Source of the DNA: JACZWL01 sp046756445
GTDB taxonomy: Bacteria; Pseudomonadota; Gammaproteobacteria; Steroidobacterales; Woeseiaceae
Length of the DNA stretch: 9,631 bases
Direction: 5' to 3'
Assembly (NCBI GenBank): GCA_046756445.1
Contig: JBHHWI010000111.1
Location: 1 to 9,631 of the forward strand
Each line of letters begins with the position of its first letter. Within the stretch, counting starts at the first letter, position 1. Positions 1 through 6,958 of the stretch are shown piece by piece. The notes beneath the pieces are model-generated. The model did not search any database, was not told the origin of the DNA, and was given only the letters and a program-made list of their open reading frames with translations. A program made the position numbers and the translations under genes.

Positions 1-273
1 GTCATTCAGGTTGACATCACGGATGAACTCGCCGGACATTGCCGTGATTGCCAGTGGAACATCCATCACCGACTCGGCGCGTTTTGTAGCGGTAACAATG
101 ATTTCCTCGAGTTCCAGGTCCTGCGCGAGTAATTGGCCGGACGCGGTGCCAGCAATGAGCGCAATAGAAATTGCCTGCGCCAATATCGTTCGTCTCGGTC
201 CGCAGAAATCGGCCTCGACTGACGTGTGAGTGGAATTGGAATGAACTGGGAACTGCGGGTTTCTAGCTGCCAT
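1..273 (-). CDS. TonB-dependent outer-membrane receptor, N-terminal part (gene runs off the left edge)
   Basis: The 91 visible codons hold a signal peptide and the beginning of a TonB-dependent receptor. After a basic Arg-Arg around residues 27-28, a hydrophobic stretch (about 30-46) ends in an Ala-Gln cleavage region. It is followed by a TonB box-like segment EEIIVTATKR (about 55-64) and the start of the plug domain (VPLAITAMSGEFI, about 70-82). This order is diagnostic of the family, which takes up siderophores, cobalamin, glycans and other large or scarce ligands across the outer membrane using TonB-ExbBD energy. The ATG start is supported by a very strong Shine-Dalgarno, GGAGGGGG, 2 nt before the ATG at its nearest end and about 7 nt from its GGAGG core. 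The region before the hydrophobic core is unusually long (about 28 residues). The ligand cannot be inferred because barrel and most of the plug lie outside the window. The upstream neighbour on the same strand is a TPR-sulfotransferase 172 bp away; a shared function is not evident. Confidence 0.9.
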   Translation of the reverse strand, partial: MAARNPQFPVHSNSTHTSVEADFCGPRRTILAQAISIALIAGTASGQLLAQDLELEEIIVTATKRAESVMDVPLAITAMSGEFIRDVNLND

Positions 274-275
274 GT

Positions 276-343
276 CCCCCTCCGGCGTAAGCTGCTGCAG
301 ATAGTTATGAGTCGACCAGGCGATCGTATCGGGAGGCTACGCC
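276..343 (-). promoter_or_regulatory. Leader of the TonB receptor mRNA with alternative pairings around the Shine-Dalgarno
   Basis: Reading the minus strand, the leader contains GGCGTA (343-338) followed directly by a CCTCCC block (336-331). About 40 nt later come TACGCC (289-284) and the Shine-Dalgarno GGAGGGGG (283-276). GGCGTA is complementary to TACGCC, and CCTCC is complementary to the Shine-Dalgarno. Because of their order the two pairings cross, so they would be mutually exclusive or form a pseudoknot. This could be a translational on/off switch for the receptor. No known riboswitch consensus (cobalamin, TPP, FMN and similar) was recognised. The complementarity is short and may be chance. 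Confidence 0.25.
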
Positions 344-382
344 CCATCGGGTTTTTTTGCAACAGAACACACAGAACAATCT

Positions 383-412
383 GGAATATTCCTACTTTCC
401 TCGCCTATAGGC
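383..412. promoter_or_regulatory. Two perfect 10-bp palindromes with centres 20 bp apart (possible operator pair)
   Basis: GGAATATTCC (383-392) and GCCTATAGGC (403-412) are each perfectly palindromic. Their centres are 20 bp apart, about two helical turns, so two bound dimers would sit on the same DNA face. They lie in the 172-bp gap between the sulfotransferase stop and the TonB receptor start. That gap also carries three 7-nt A/T runs (352-358, 415-421, 428-434). This is the expected place for the receptor promoter, but no convincing -35/-10 pair was found. The half-sites differ, so binding by a single protein is not implied. Neither palindrome has a loop or a T-run that would make it a good terminator. 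Confidence 0.25.
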
Positions 413-445
413 CGAAAAAAATGTCTCAAAAAAACTACATTCCAC

Positions 446-2047
446 TCAGGGATCGTCAATCGGCACACCCTGTTCCTGCAGCGTTTTCCGCATGGCGGAC
501 AACTGCCCTTCGTAGCGACGCCACCTGTCGATCGAGCGGGTGTGGACCGGCTGCCGCACCTGGACGGCGCTTGCCGTGGTGACGGCCGCGTCCTGCTTGT
601 GAAACTCCAGGCAGGCGTCTTCCCACGGCAGCTCGAGAAAGTCGATCAGCGCGCGGGCATTCGGCTCGAGATCGCGAGCCGTCTCTTCGTAGGAGATATC
701 GAAAAAACGATCTCCGAATCGCTCGCGCCACAGTGCCAGCAGATAATAGTAGCGCGCGTGGTGGCGGGCCATCTCGGCCTGGTCGTATGAGTGACGATAG
801 GCATCGGCAAAGAGCTGCTTGAAACTCGCGAAGCAGGCATCCATCGGATTGCGCGTCAGGTGAATGATCTTCGCTTTGGGTAGAGCTTTCAGAATGAGCG
901 GTACATACAGATAGTTGGGCGGAAGTTTGTCGACGAATCGCGGCAGTGTCCCACGCATTTTTGCCGTCCTCGCCATGTAGGCCTTGCCCAGTTTTTCGCT
1001 GTCGATCCCCGCTGCAAGACCCGCCAGCCTGGCGGAATACCGCTTGGGCTCCCGGTAATCCGACATACGGCGAATACAGGTACCGAACTGCTTCAATTCG
1101 CCGGCCGAATGCACCTGCGAGTGACTGGTGATGATTCTCTCGACCAGGGTCGTACCGGTCCTGGGCTGCCCGACAACGAAAATCGGCGACGGATCGTCGT
1201 GTCCTGCGGCACCGTTCGACATCCATTCGCTCGTGAATGTGTCGCCAAACGCCTTGTACATTTCGATTTCGGACGCTTCATCGAATTCGATCGTGCTTCG
1301 TCGGGCTTTTGCGCCACGGGCAAACGCTTCGAACGCATTCTCCCAGTCCTCGAGGTCCTCGAGCTCCTTGCCGAGTCCGTAATTGAGAAATGCGAGCGCG
1401 CGCGGATTTCGATTTTCCTGCTCGACCAGGCGCTCCAGTACCTCGACATGGTCACGGTTGGTCGCTTTGCGAACATTCGACAGGATCCAGTTTGCCTGCG
1501 GATTACCGGGCTGAGATTTGAGTGCTTTGCGCAACACGGCCTCCGCCTCATCCAGCCTCCCGAGGAACATGTGGTTGTTCGCCTGATTGACCAGAAACGC
1601 CACCCTGTTCGGCTGCTTCTCAACGGCTTTCGCGATCCACTGCGACGCCTCCTGCTGGTCGCCGAGCAGCCCGTAAACTGCACCGATGAGATCCAGCACG
1701 ACCGGATTGCCATCGTTGTGTTCTACCGCTTTTTCAAGCGCTGCGTCTGCACGGGCCGGCTGTCCGGCGATCATGAATAACCTCGCCAGATTCGCCCACG
1801 CCGCGCCGTGGTCTTCCTTGAGTTTGGTGACCGAACCAAACGCACTGACAGCCGTCCAGTTCTGCTTGAGCTCCGTGGCTATCAGCCCGACAAGAAAATG
1901 TGCTTCGACCAGGTCAGGTTTGGCGCCCAACAGCCGTTTGCAGCACTCGGACGCTTCGTCAAGCCGGCCTGCCGCCAGCAATGAAAATCCCTCTCTGAGG
2001 GTATCCTGCATCCACGCTGCTGTTCTGAATTCTGAACTGCTAACCAT
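446..2047 (-). CDS. TPR-repeat sulfotransferase family protein
   Basis: This is a 533-residue protein with two parts. Residues about 12-245 form a run of tetratricopeptide repeats (for example GRLDEAEAVLRKAL near 163-176). The C-terminal half is a PAPS-dependent sulfotransferase domain. It shows the 5'-phosphosulfate loop VGQPRTGTTLVERI (about 292-305), the 3'-phosphate motif HLTRNPMDACFASF (about 396-409) and a C-terminal QVRQPV...SIDRWRRY segment (about 496-512) typical of the TPR-linked bacterial group. The family moves a sulfuryl group from PAPS to an acceptor, here unknown; the TPR part probably holds a partner or acceptor. No signal peptide is visible, so it is likely cytoplasmic. The start at 2047 is preferred because GAAGG lies 8 nt upstream; an in-frame ATG at 2062 would add five residues but has no Shine-Dalgarno. 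The gene is divergent from the symporter gene and co-directional with the TonB receptor gene. No clear terminator follows it. Confidence 0.9.
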   Translation of the reverse strand: MVSSSEFRTAAWMQDTLREGFSLLAAGRLDEASECCKRLLGAKPDLVEAHFLVGLIATELKQNWTAVSAFGSVTKLKEDHGAAWANLARLFMIAGQPARADAALEKAVEHNDGNPVVLDLIGAVYGLLGDQQEASQWIAKAVEKQPNRVAFLVNQANNHMFLGRLDEAEAVLRKALKSQPGNPQANWILSNVRKATNRDHVEVLERLVEQENRNPRALAFLNYGLGKELEDLEDWENAFEAFARGAKARRSTIEFDEASEIEMYKAFGDTFTSEWMSNGAAGHDDPSPIFVVGQPRTGTTLVERIITSHSQVHSAGELKQFGTCIRRMSDYREPKRYSARLAGLAAGIDSEKLGKAYMARTAKMRGTLPRFVDKLPPNYLYVPLILKALPKAKIIHLTRNPMDACFASFKQLFADAYRHSYDQAEMARHHARYYYLLALWRERFGDRFFDISYEETARDLEPNARALIDFLELPWEDACLEFHKQDAAVTTASAVQVRQPVHTRSIDRWRRYEGQLSAMRKTLQEQGVPIDDP

Positions 2048-2223
2048 CCTGTCTACCTTCATCGCCGGGGATAATCGTGTTTACGCGTCGGCGCGGCCGG
2101 GCGGGACTCAATGTTCTCATCCCGGCCGATGTCCTGCATGTCCGGCAGGAAGCGGGCCTGCGAACCGTATAGTACGCTATGTGGAGAGACCGGCTCGTTT
2201 CAAGGGTGAATAAGGGGGCTTTG
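2048..2223. promoter_or_regulatory. Divergent intergenic region between sulfotransferase and symporter, with two stem-loops
   Basis: This gap should hold the promoters of both divergent transcription units. It contains an 8-bp perfect inverted repeat, CGGCCGGG (2094-2101) with CCCGGCCG (2121-2128), separated by 19 bp. A second smaller one, CCTGC (2133-2137) with GCAGG (2145-2149), follows. TATAGT at 2168-2173 could be a -10 for the symporter operon, but no matching -35 is seen at 16-18 bp. It overlaps a small ATAG-TACG-CTAT repeat (2169-2180). The first inverted repeat could be an operator or a hairpin in a leader; nothing in the sequence decides which. Confidence 0.35.
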
Positions 2224-2226
2224 TTG
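2212..2226 (+). promoter_or_regulatory. Ribosome binding site that selects a TTG start for the symporter
   Basis: AAGGGGG (2212-2218) lies 5 nt before TTG at 2224. The TTG gives an N-terminus of (M)STETIIFSG, a natural symporter beginning. The upstream in-frame ATG at 2179 lacks a comparable Shine-Dalgarno and would add a basic 15-residue extension, part of which would be encoded by this ribosome-binding sequence. Confidence 0.6.
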
Positions 2227-3714
2227 AGTACCGAAACGATTATCTTCAGCGGTGTCGGCCTGTACTTGTTCATGATGCTGGCGATTGGCATCTACGCGTC
2301 GAGAAAAACCGGCAGCACTGCGAATTTCATTGTGGCAGGCCGCAGGATGCCGACATGGATACTCGGAGCCACGATTGTTGCGACGTGGTTTGGCGGCGGC
2401 ACGATGATGGGGGCTGCCGGCGCTTCCTATGAACGCGGACTGCTCGGAGTCATCGCCGATCCTTTCGGTGGCGCACTGTGTTTGTTCATTGTGGGTTTCT
2501 TCTTCGTGCGAATATTTCGCCGGCTGCGCCTGCTGACGTTCATCGAATTCTTTCAGAACCGATACGGCACAACGGCTGCCACTATCGCCGCTATCGGCTC
2601 GATATCGTCAAATGTCGGGTGGACCGGCGGATTGCTCGTGGCATTCGGTTTCGTATTCGAAACCCTGACAAACGTGCCTCTCGAATTGGGGATCATGGGC
2701 GGGGCAATCGTCGTGTTCATTTACACGACGGCGGGCGGCATGTGGGCAGTTGCGCTGACGGATTTTGTGCAAATGATCATTATCGCGCTTGGGCTGGTGT
2801 TGTTGCTCGTCGTCGTGCTCATCGACGTCGGCGGCTGGGGAAATATCGCCCCGCATCTGCCCGAAGATACATTTCGCATGATTCCGGCCGATCATGCAGC
2901 CGGGATCTGGCTCAACTATATCCGTGCCTGGCTGATTTTCGGTCTGGCCGACGTGACGGCGCAAACATTGCTGCAGCGCGCTTTTTCCGCGAGGGACGAG
3001 CGGACTGCCCAGAACTCGTTTTACCTGGCTGGTTTCGGCCACCTGTCGCTCGGCATGATTCCGGTAACGCTCGGAATCATCGCCAGTGTGACCATGCCCG
3101 GCCTGACCGATCCGGAAACCGTTATTCCCGAGATGGCGATTGCACACCTGCATCCGGTCGCCATCGCGATTTTCGTTGGTGCATTGCTGGCCGCGATTAT
3201 GAGCAGTGCCGACAGTTCGCTATTGGCCGCTTCCAGCGTTTTCAGCACTAATATCTTGCCATTGTTCAAGCCACGGGCGTCTGACCGGCTCAGACTGTTC
3301 TGGACTCGCTCTGCCATACCGATATTCGGCAGCATTGCCATCTACGTGGCCCTCAAGGTTCAGGTCGTTTACAACCTGATACTGGATGCCAACTCCGTGA
3401 TATTGGTCTGTGTCACCGTACCGTTCATTGTCGGGGTCTGGTGGCGACGCGCGAATCGAAGCGGCGCACTGGCATCCATGGCAGTCGGGTTTCTGACCTG
3501 GTTTCTGGCGATCATGTATGCCCCTGACCTGCCGGGTGACCTGTTGGGGCTGCTGACGGGACTTCTGACAATTCTCATCGTCACACCGCTGACGCAAAAA
3601 ATCGATCCACCCGAACCGCTCAGAAACAGCGACGGTGAGGAAGTCGAATTCAAGCACCGCCTCGGTACGCTACCGATATTCGCGCGTAGCAGGCGGCTGA
3701 CCGGCGCGCCCTGA
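2224..3714 (+). CDS. Sodium:solute symporter family (SSS) transporter
   Basis: This is a very hydrophobic protein of about 496 residues with roughly 13 membrane segments, matching the SSS family (PutP, PanF, SGLT type). Family hallmarks are present. WFGGGTMMGAAG (about 55-66) lies in the first core helix. The signature around TTAGGMWAVALTDFVQMII (about 168-186) is clear. MSSADSSLLAASSVFS (about 326-341) holds the paired serines of the sodium-2 site. A hydrophilic tail of about 35 residues ends the protein. It should import a small organic solute with sodium across the inner membrane; the family covers amino acids, pantothenate, sugars, carboxylates and others, and the substrate is not deducible. 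It is the first gene of a same-strand cluster with two flavin oxidoreductases and a GcvT-like protein, suggesting that it brings in their substrate. The TTG start is chosen because of the Shine-Dalgarno 5 nt upstream; a longer form from ATG at 2179 is possible. Confidence 0.92.
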   Translation: MSTETIIFSGVGLYLFMMLAIGIYASRKTGSTANFIVAGRRMPTWILGATIVATWFGGGTMMGAAGASYERGLLGVIADPFGGALCLFIVGFFFVRIFRRLRLLTFIEFFQNRYGTTAATIAAIGSISSNVGWTGGLLVAFGFVFETLTNVPLELGIMGGAIVVFIYTTAGGMWAVALTDFVQMIIIALGLVLLLVVVLIDVGGWGNIAPHLPEDTFRMIPADHAAGIWLNYIRAWLIFGLADVTAQTLLQRAFSARDERTAQNSFYLAGFGHLSLGMIPVTLGIIASVTMPGLTDPETVIPEMAIAHLHPVAIAIFVGALLAAIMSSADSSLLAASSVFSTNILPLFKPRASDRLRLFWTRSAIPIFGSIAIYVALKVQVVYNLILDANSVILVCVTVPFIVGVWWRRANRSGALASMAVGFLTWFLAIMYAPDLPGDLLGLLTGLLTILIVTPLTQKIDPPEPLRNSDGEEVEFKHRLGTLPIFARSRRLTGAP

Positions 3715-3729
3715 GCGTGTAGGCGCGGA

Positions 3730-3768
3730 AGTCTTGCAGGCATGCAGGGACTAGCGTAAGGCTTGCGC
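3730..3768 (+). other. Two consecutive small hairpins between the symporter and the first oxidoreductase
   Basis: In the 80-bp gap two inverted repeats follow each other. AGTCTTGCA (3730-3738) pairs with TGCAGGGACT (3743-3752) with two G-U pairs and one bulge. GCGTAA (3754-3759) pairs with TTGCGC (3763-3768) around a 3-nt loop. An A-rich stretch follows, not a T-run, so they do not look like an intrinsic terminator on the plus strand. They may act as an mRNA processing or stability element that uncouples symporter expression from the enzymes. TATAAA at 3770-3775 could be a -10 of an internal promoter, but it lacks a -35. Confidence 0.3.
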
Positions 3769-3794
3769 ATATAAACAAAAAAAGGTGCGAGGGA

Positions 3795-5339
3795 TTGGAT
3801 CGGTACGACTCGATCATTATTGGGGCCGGACACAACGGATTGGTCTGCGCGGCCTATTTGGCGCAGAGTGGCCAGCGCGTGCTTGTGCTGGAAGCGTCCG
3901 ATGCCGCAGGCGGGCTTGGCGCAAGCCGCGAATTCCATCCTGGTTTTCACGCGTCGGTCGCACATTCAGTCAGCCACTTCTCGCAGAGGATAGTCAGCGA
4001 CCTCAAACTCGCCGCACATGGCTTTGAGACGACGTCGAAACCATTGCCGACGGTCGGGCTGAGTGCCAACAAAGAGCACGTCGTCCTGCACGAGGATTCA
4101 TTGAGCGGAGCCAGTGCAGACGATTCGAATGCCTATCGCGACTATTCTCGACTAATGCGCCGCTTTGCCGACGTGCTGAAGCCTTTCTGGCTCAAAACGA
4201 TGCCACGTATCGGCAACAACAGCCTCGCCGAATTGGTGACACTTGCGCACATCGGACTCAACGTTCGTCGTATCGGCAAGAAAGATATGCGGGAATTCAT
4301 GCGCATTGTCTCTCTTCCGGCCCGTGACCTCATGGATGAGTATTTCGACAATGCCATCCTCAAGGCAACATTGAGCTGGGACGGGCTCATCGGTTCGAAA
4401 CTGGCGCCGCGATCCCCGAATGGCGCAGTGCTCGCAATGCTGTATCGCATGGCCGGGGAATCCAGGGGCGCGCACGCTATTCCGGCAGGTGGCGTTGACG
4501 GCCTGGTTAAGTCTTTGAGCGCCTCCGCTACGGCATCGGGCGCCGAAATCACGTGCTCCACCGCAGTCAGTCGCATTCTGATTGCCGGCAGCGCCGACGG
4601 CCTGGCCGCGAGGGGCGTGCAGCTGGCCGACAACGAGAAGATCGAGTCTGATCGCGTTATCTCGGCTACCGATCCGCAAAGAACCCTCCTGAAACTCGTC
4701 GGCGTCGAGTATCTCGACATCGGATTCACGAACCGAATTCGGCGACTGCGTTGCGATGGCTATGTCGCGAAATTGCACCTCGCACTGACTGAGTTGCCGC
4801 AGTTCGACGGACTCGAGCGAGCCGACGGTCGAATGATCATTGCACCGGACATGGACACAATCGAGTTGGCGTTCGATGACGCGAAGTATGGTGAGTGCCC
4901 GACGAATCCCGTGATGGAAATCTTACTTCCGAGCGTGCGCGACGCATCCCTCGCACCGGCCGGGCAACACGTGCTGTCGGCCCATGTCATGTACGTGCCG
5001 AATCGACTCAAAGGCGGCTGGACTGACGCCGCTCGCGATCAGATGTGTGAACGGGCCATCGACACGATCGCTCAATATGCGCCAGGTATTCGCGAGCAGA
5101 TCGCTCATCGGGAATTTCTGACGCCCGCGGATCTGGAGCAACAATACAGAGTGACAGGTGGCCACTGGCATCACACGGAATTAGCGTTCGATCAATTGCT
5201 GATGATGCGGCCAACCTATGAGGCCGCACAGTACAGAACGCCAATACCCGGCCTGTACCTGTGCGGTGCGGGCTGCCATCCCGGTGGCGATATCACGGGC
5301 GCCGCGGGACACAATGCCGCGCGTGAGATCCTGCGATGA
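3795..5339 (+). CDS. FAD-dependent oxidoreductase, PYROXD2/phytoene-desaturase-like (first of tandem pair)
   Basis: This 514-residue flavoprotein belongs to the COG1233 group (phytoene dehydrogenase-related, PYROXD2-like). An N-terminal dinucleotide-binding fold has IIIGAGHNG (7-15) and ends in VLEASDAAGG (31-40), contacting FAD. The C-terminus carries the second FAD motif GLYLCGAGCHPGG...GAAGHNAA (about 486-510), preceded by FDQLLMMRP, as in PYROXD2 proteins. No signal peptide or membrane segment is evident. Members of the group oxidise C-C or C-N bonds, and many, including PYROXD2, have no settled substrate. Start: TTG at 3795 gives (M)DRYDSIIIGAG, the expected N-terminus; no in-frame ATG lies nearby, and AAAGG sits 9 nt upstream. 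Its stop overlaps the start of the next gene by 4 bp (ATGA), so the two are translationally coupled. It differs from its partner by a GGHWHHTELAFDQ segment where the partner has EGNIFQGELTIDQ, so the two probably have different active sites. Confidence 0.88.
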   Translation: MDRYDSIIIGAGHNGLVCAAYLAQSGQRVLVLEASDAAGGLGASREFHPGFHASVAHSVSHFSQRIVSDLKLAAHGFETTSKPLPTVGLSANKEHVVLHEDSLSGASADDSNAYRDYSRLMRRFADVLKPFWLKTMPRIGNNSLAELVTLAHIGLNVRRIGKKDMREFMRIVSLPARDLMDEYFDNAILKATLSWDGLIGSKLAPRSPNGAVLAMLYRMAGESRGAHAIPAGGVDGLVKSLSASATASGAEITCSTAVSRILIAGSADGLAARGVQLADNEKIESDRVISATDPQRTLLKLVGVEYLDIGFTNRIRRLRCDGYVAKLHLALTELPQFDGLERADGRMIIAPDMDTIELAFDDAKYGECPTNPVMEILLPSVRDASLAPAGQHVLSAHVMYVPNRLKGGWTDAARDQMCERAIDTIAQYAPGIREQIAHREFLTPADLEQQYRVTGGHWHHTELAFDQLLMMRPTYEAAQYRTPIPGLYLCGAGCHPGGDITGAAGHNAAREILR

Positions 5340-6955
5340 GTAACTACGACGCAATCATCATCGGCGCGGGTCACAACGGACTGACGAATGCCGCATACCT
5401 GGCAAAGGCCGGACTGAACGTTGTCGTGCTCGAGAAGAATGACTATATCGGCGGCGCCTCTGCTTCGCGGGAGCTTCACGAGGGCTGGATCTACTCGAGT
5501 TCTTCGTATGTCTGCAGCATGCTGCGGCAGGCATTGCATCGCGACCTGGACCTCGGCCGACATGGCCTGATTCTGGTGCCCTACCTCGGCACGGTCAACT
5601 TCGGCGATGGGGAAGACAGACTGTTTTCCTATCACGATGAAGAGGCAGCGCACCTCGAGCTAAAGCGCCACTCACCGCACGATGCCGACGCGATGCATCG
5701 CTTTCAGACGGATCTGACGCGCTATTCACAACTCATCCGCAAAACATTACTACGCACACCGCCCGATCCGGCCTCGTTCCGGCTGCGGGATATCAGGGAA
5801 CTGCTTTTTTTGGCCAGGCAACTCTGGGCTCTGGGCGAAAAGGAAATTTACGAGTACGTGCGCTTCTTCACGATGAGCGCAGCGGAGTATCTCGAGGATT
5901 ATTTCGAGAACGACCTGGTCAAGGCGGCGATGGCCAGCCCGGGTATTATCGGCACGGCGCTCGGTGTCTACTCGCCCGGCTCCTCCTATATCCTGCTGCA
6001 TCATGTCATGGGTGACGTCGACGGCAACATCGGCGCGTGGGGCCTCGCGCGTGGTGGTATGGGTGCCATTTCGAATGCCATTGCCGGTGCTCTGGTGGAA
6101 CACGGTGGACAGATTCGAACCAACGCCGGCGTGCAGCAGGTACTCGTGAAAAACCGCAAGGTAGTCGGTGTTGTGCTCGACAACGGTGACGAGATCAGGG
6201 CGCGTATTGTCGTATCGAACCTGGACGCGAAGCGGACGTTTACCCGCATCATGGACAAGAAAGACCTGCCGGAAGGCATCTACGAAAAGGCCTGTAACTT
6301 CAAGATCCGTGGCTCGTCCGGCAAGGTAAATATCGCGCTGTCGGGAATGCCGAAATTCACGGGCATACCGGATAACCGCTACATAGATCGCGGCGGGCAG
6401 GGGTTCACGGGATCTTTGGAGACCATGGAGCGCGCTTATGATTGCTGGAAGCGTGGCCGCTGGTCCGATGATCCGTTTGTCGAATCAGTCATACCGTCGG
6501 CCTGGGATCCAACCGTCGCGCCTCCCGGTCAACACTGGATGTCGAATTTCGTGCAGTACTGCCCGCCCAAGCTCGCTGACGGGCCGTGGACGCCGGAGAG
6601 ACGCGATCGGTTTGGCCAGACCGTCGTCGACAAGATTGAACGATACAGTCCGGGGTTCAGGGACCTGATCGTACATATGGAAGTTCGTACGCCACATGAG
6701 ATTGAACAGGAGATCGGACTGACGGAGGGCAATATTTTTCAGGGGGAACTTACGATCGATCAGCTATTGTTCAATCGGCCATTCCCCGGATATGCGCAAT
6801 ACCGCATGCCGGTCAGGAACCTCTATATGTGCGGGTCATCGACACACCCGGGAGGTGGTGTCTCCTCCGCCTGTGGGGCGAACGCGGCACGCGAGATACT
6901 CATGGATCTGCGACGCCCCAATACCGTTCCCGAGGACGACTTCTACGACGAATAG
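5336..6955 (+). CDS. FAD-dependent oxidoreductase, PYROXD2-like (second of tandem pair)
   Basis: This is a 539-residue paralogue of the preceding gene. It has IIIGAGHNG (7-15), VVVLEKNDYIGG in the first FAD-binding fold, and the C-terminal motif NLYMCGSSTHPGGG...CGANAA (about 495-518). The segment before it, GNIFQGELTIDQLLFNRP, matches the GNIFHG-type motif of PYROXD2 proteins, so of the two this is the more canonical member. A short acidic tail (PEDDFYDE) ends the protein. It is expected to be a cytoplasmic flavin dehydrogenase or oxidase of unknown substrate. The ATG start overlaps the upstream stop by 4 bp, and the GcvT-like gene begins 3 bp after its stop, so the three enzymes are almost certainly co-transcribed. 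Two neighbouring divergent paralogues suggest either a heteromeric enzyme or two consecutive oxidation steps. Family assignment is firm; the reaction is inference. Confidence 0.9.
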   Translation: MSNYDAIIIGAGHNGLTNAAYLAKAGLNVVVLEKNDYIGGASASRELHEGWIYSSSSYVCSMLRQALHRDLDLGRHGLILVPYLGTVNFGDGEDRLFSYHDEEAAHLELKRHSPHDADAMHRFQTDLTRYSQLIRKTLLRTPPDPASFRLRDIRELLFLARQLWALGEKEIYEYVRFFTMSAAEYLEDYFENDLVKAAMASPGIIGTALGVYSPGSSYILLHHVMGDVDGNIGAWGLARGGMGAISNAIAGALVEHGGQIRTNAGVQQVLVKNRKVVGVVLDNGDEIRARIVVSNLDAKRTFTRIMDKKDLPEGIYEKACNFKIRGSSGKVNIALSGMPKFTGIPDNRYIDRGGQGFTGSLETMERAYDCWKRGRWSDDPFVESVIPSAWDPTVAPPGQHWMSNFVQYCPPKLADGPWTPERRDRFGQTVVDKIERYSPGFRDLIVHMEVRTPHEIEQEIGLTEGNIFQGELTIDQLLFNRPFPGYAQYRMPVRNLYMCGSSTHPGGGVSSACGANAAREILMDLRRPNTVPEDDFYDE

Positions 6956-6958
6956 CTT

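Noticed and set aside
331..358. Possible intrinsic terminator (GC-rich stretch followed by seven T) on the plus strand
   Set aside because: The best stem is only about 5 bp with a bulge and is not adjacent to the T-run, and no plus-strand gene ends there.
66..362. 98-codon minus-strand open frame overlapping the TonB receptor start
   Set aside because: It is a different frame from the receptor, rich in Arg/Ser/Pro and without motif; the receptor frame gives a signal peptide and TonB box.
226..582. 118-codon plus-strand open frame over the intergenic gap and the sulfotransferase end
   Set aside because: It overlaps the TonB receptor start and the sulfotransferase end on the opposite strand, has no recognisable motif and no good ribosome site; the gap content is better read as regulatory.
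1109..1780. 223-codon plus-strand open frame inside the sulfotransferase gene
   Set aside because: It is antisense to a gene with clear TPR and PAPS motifs, and its translation shows no recognisable domain.
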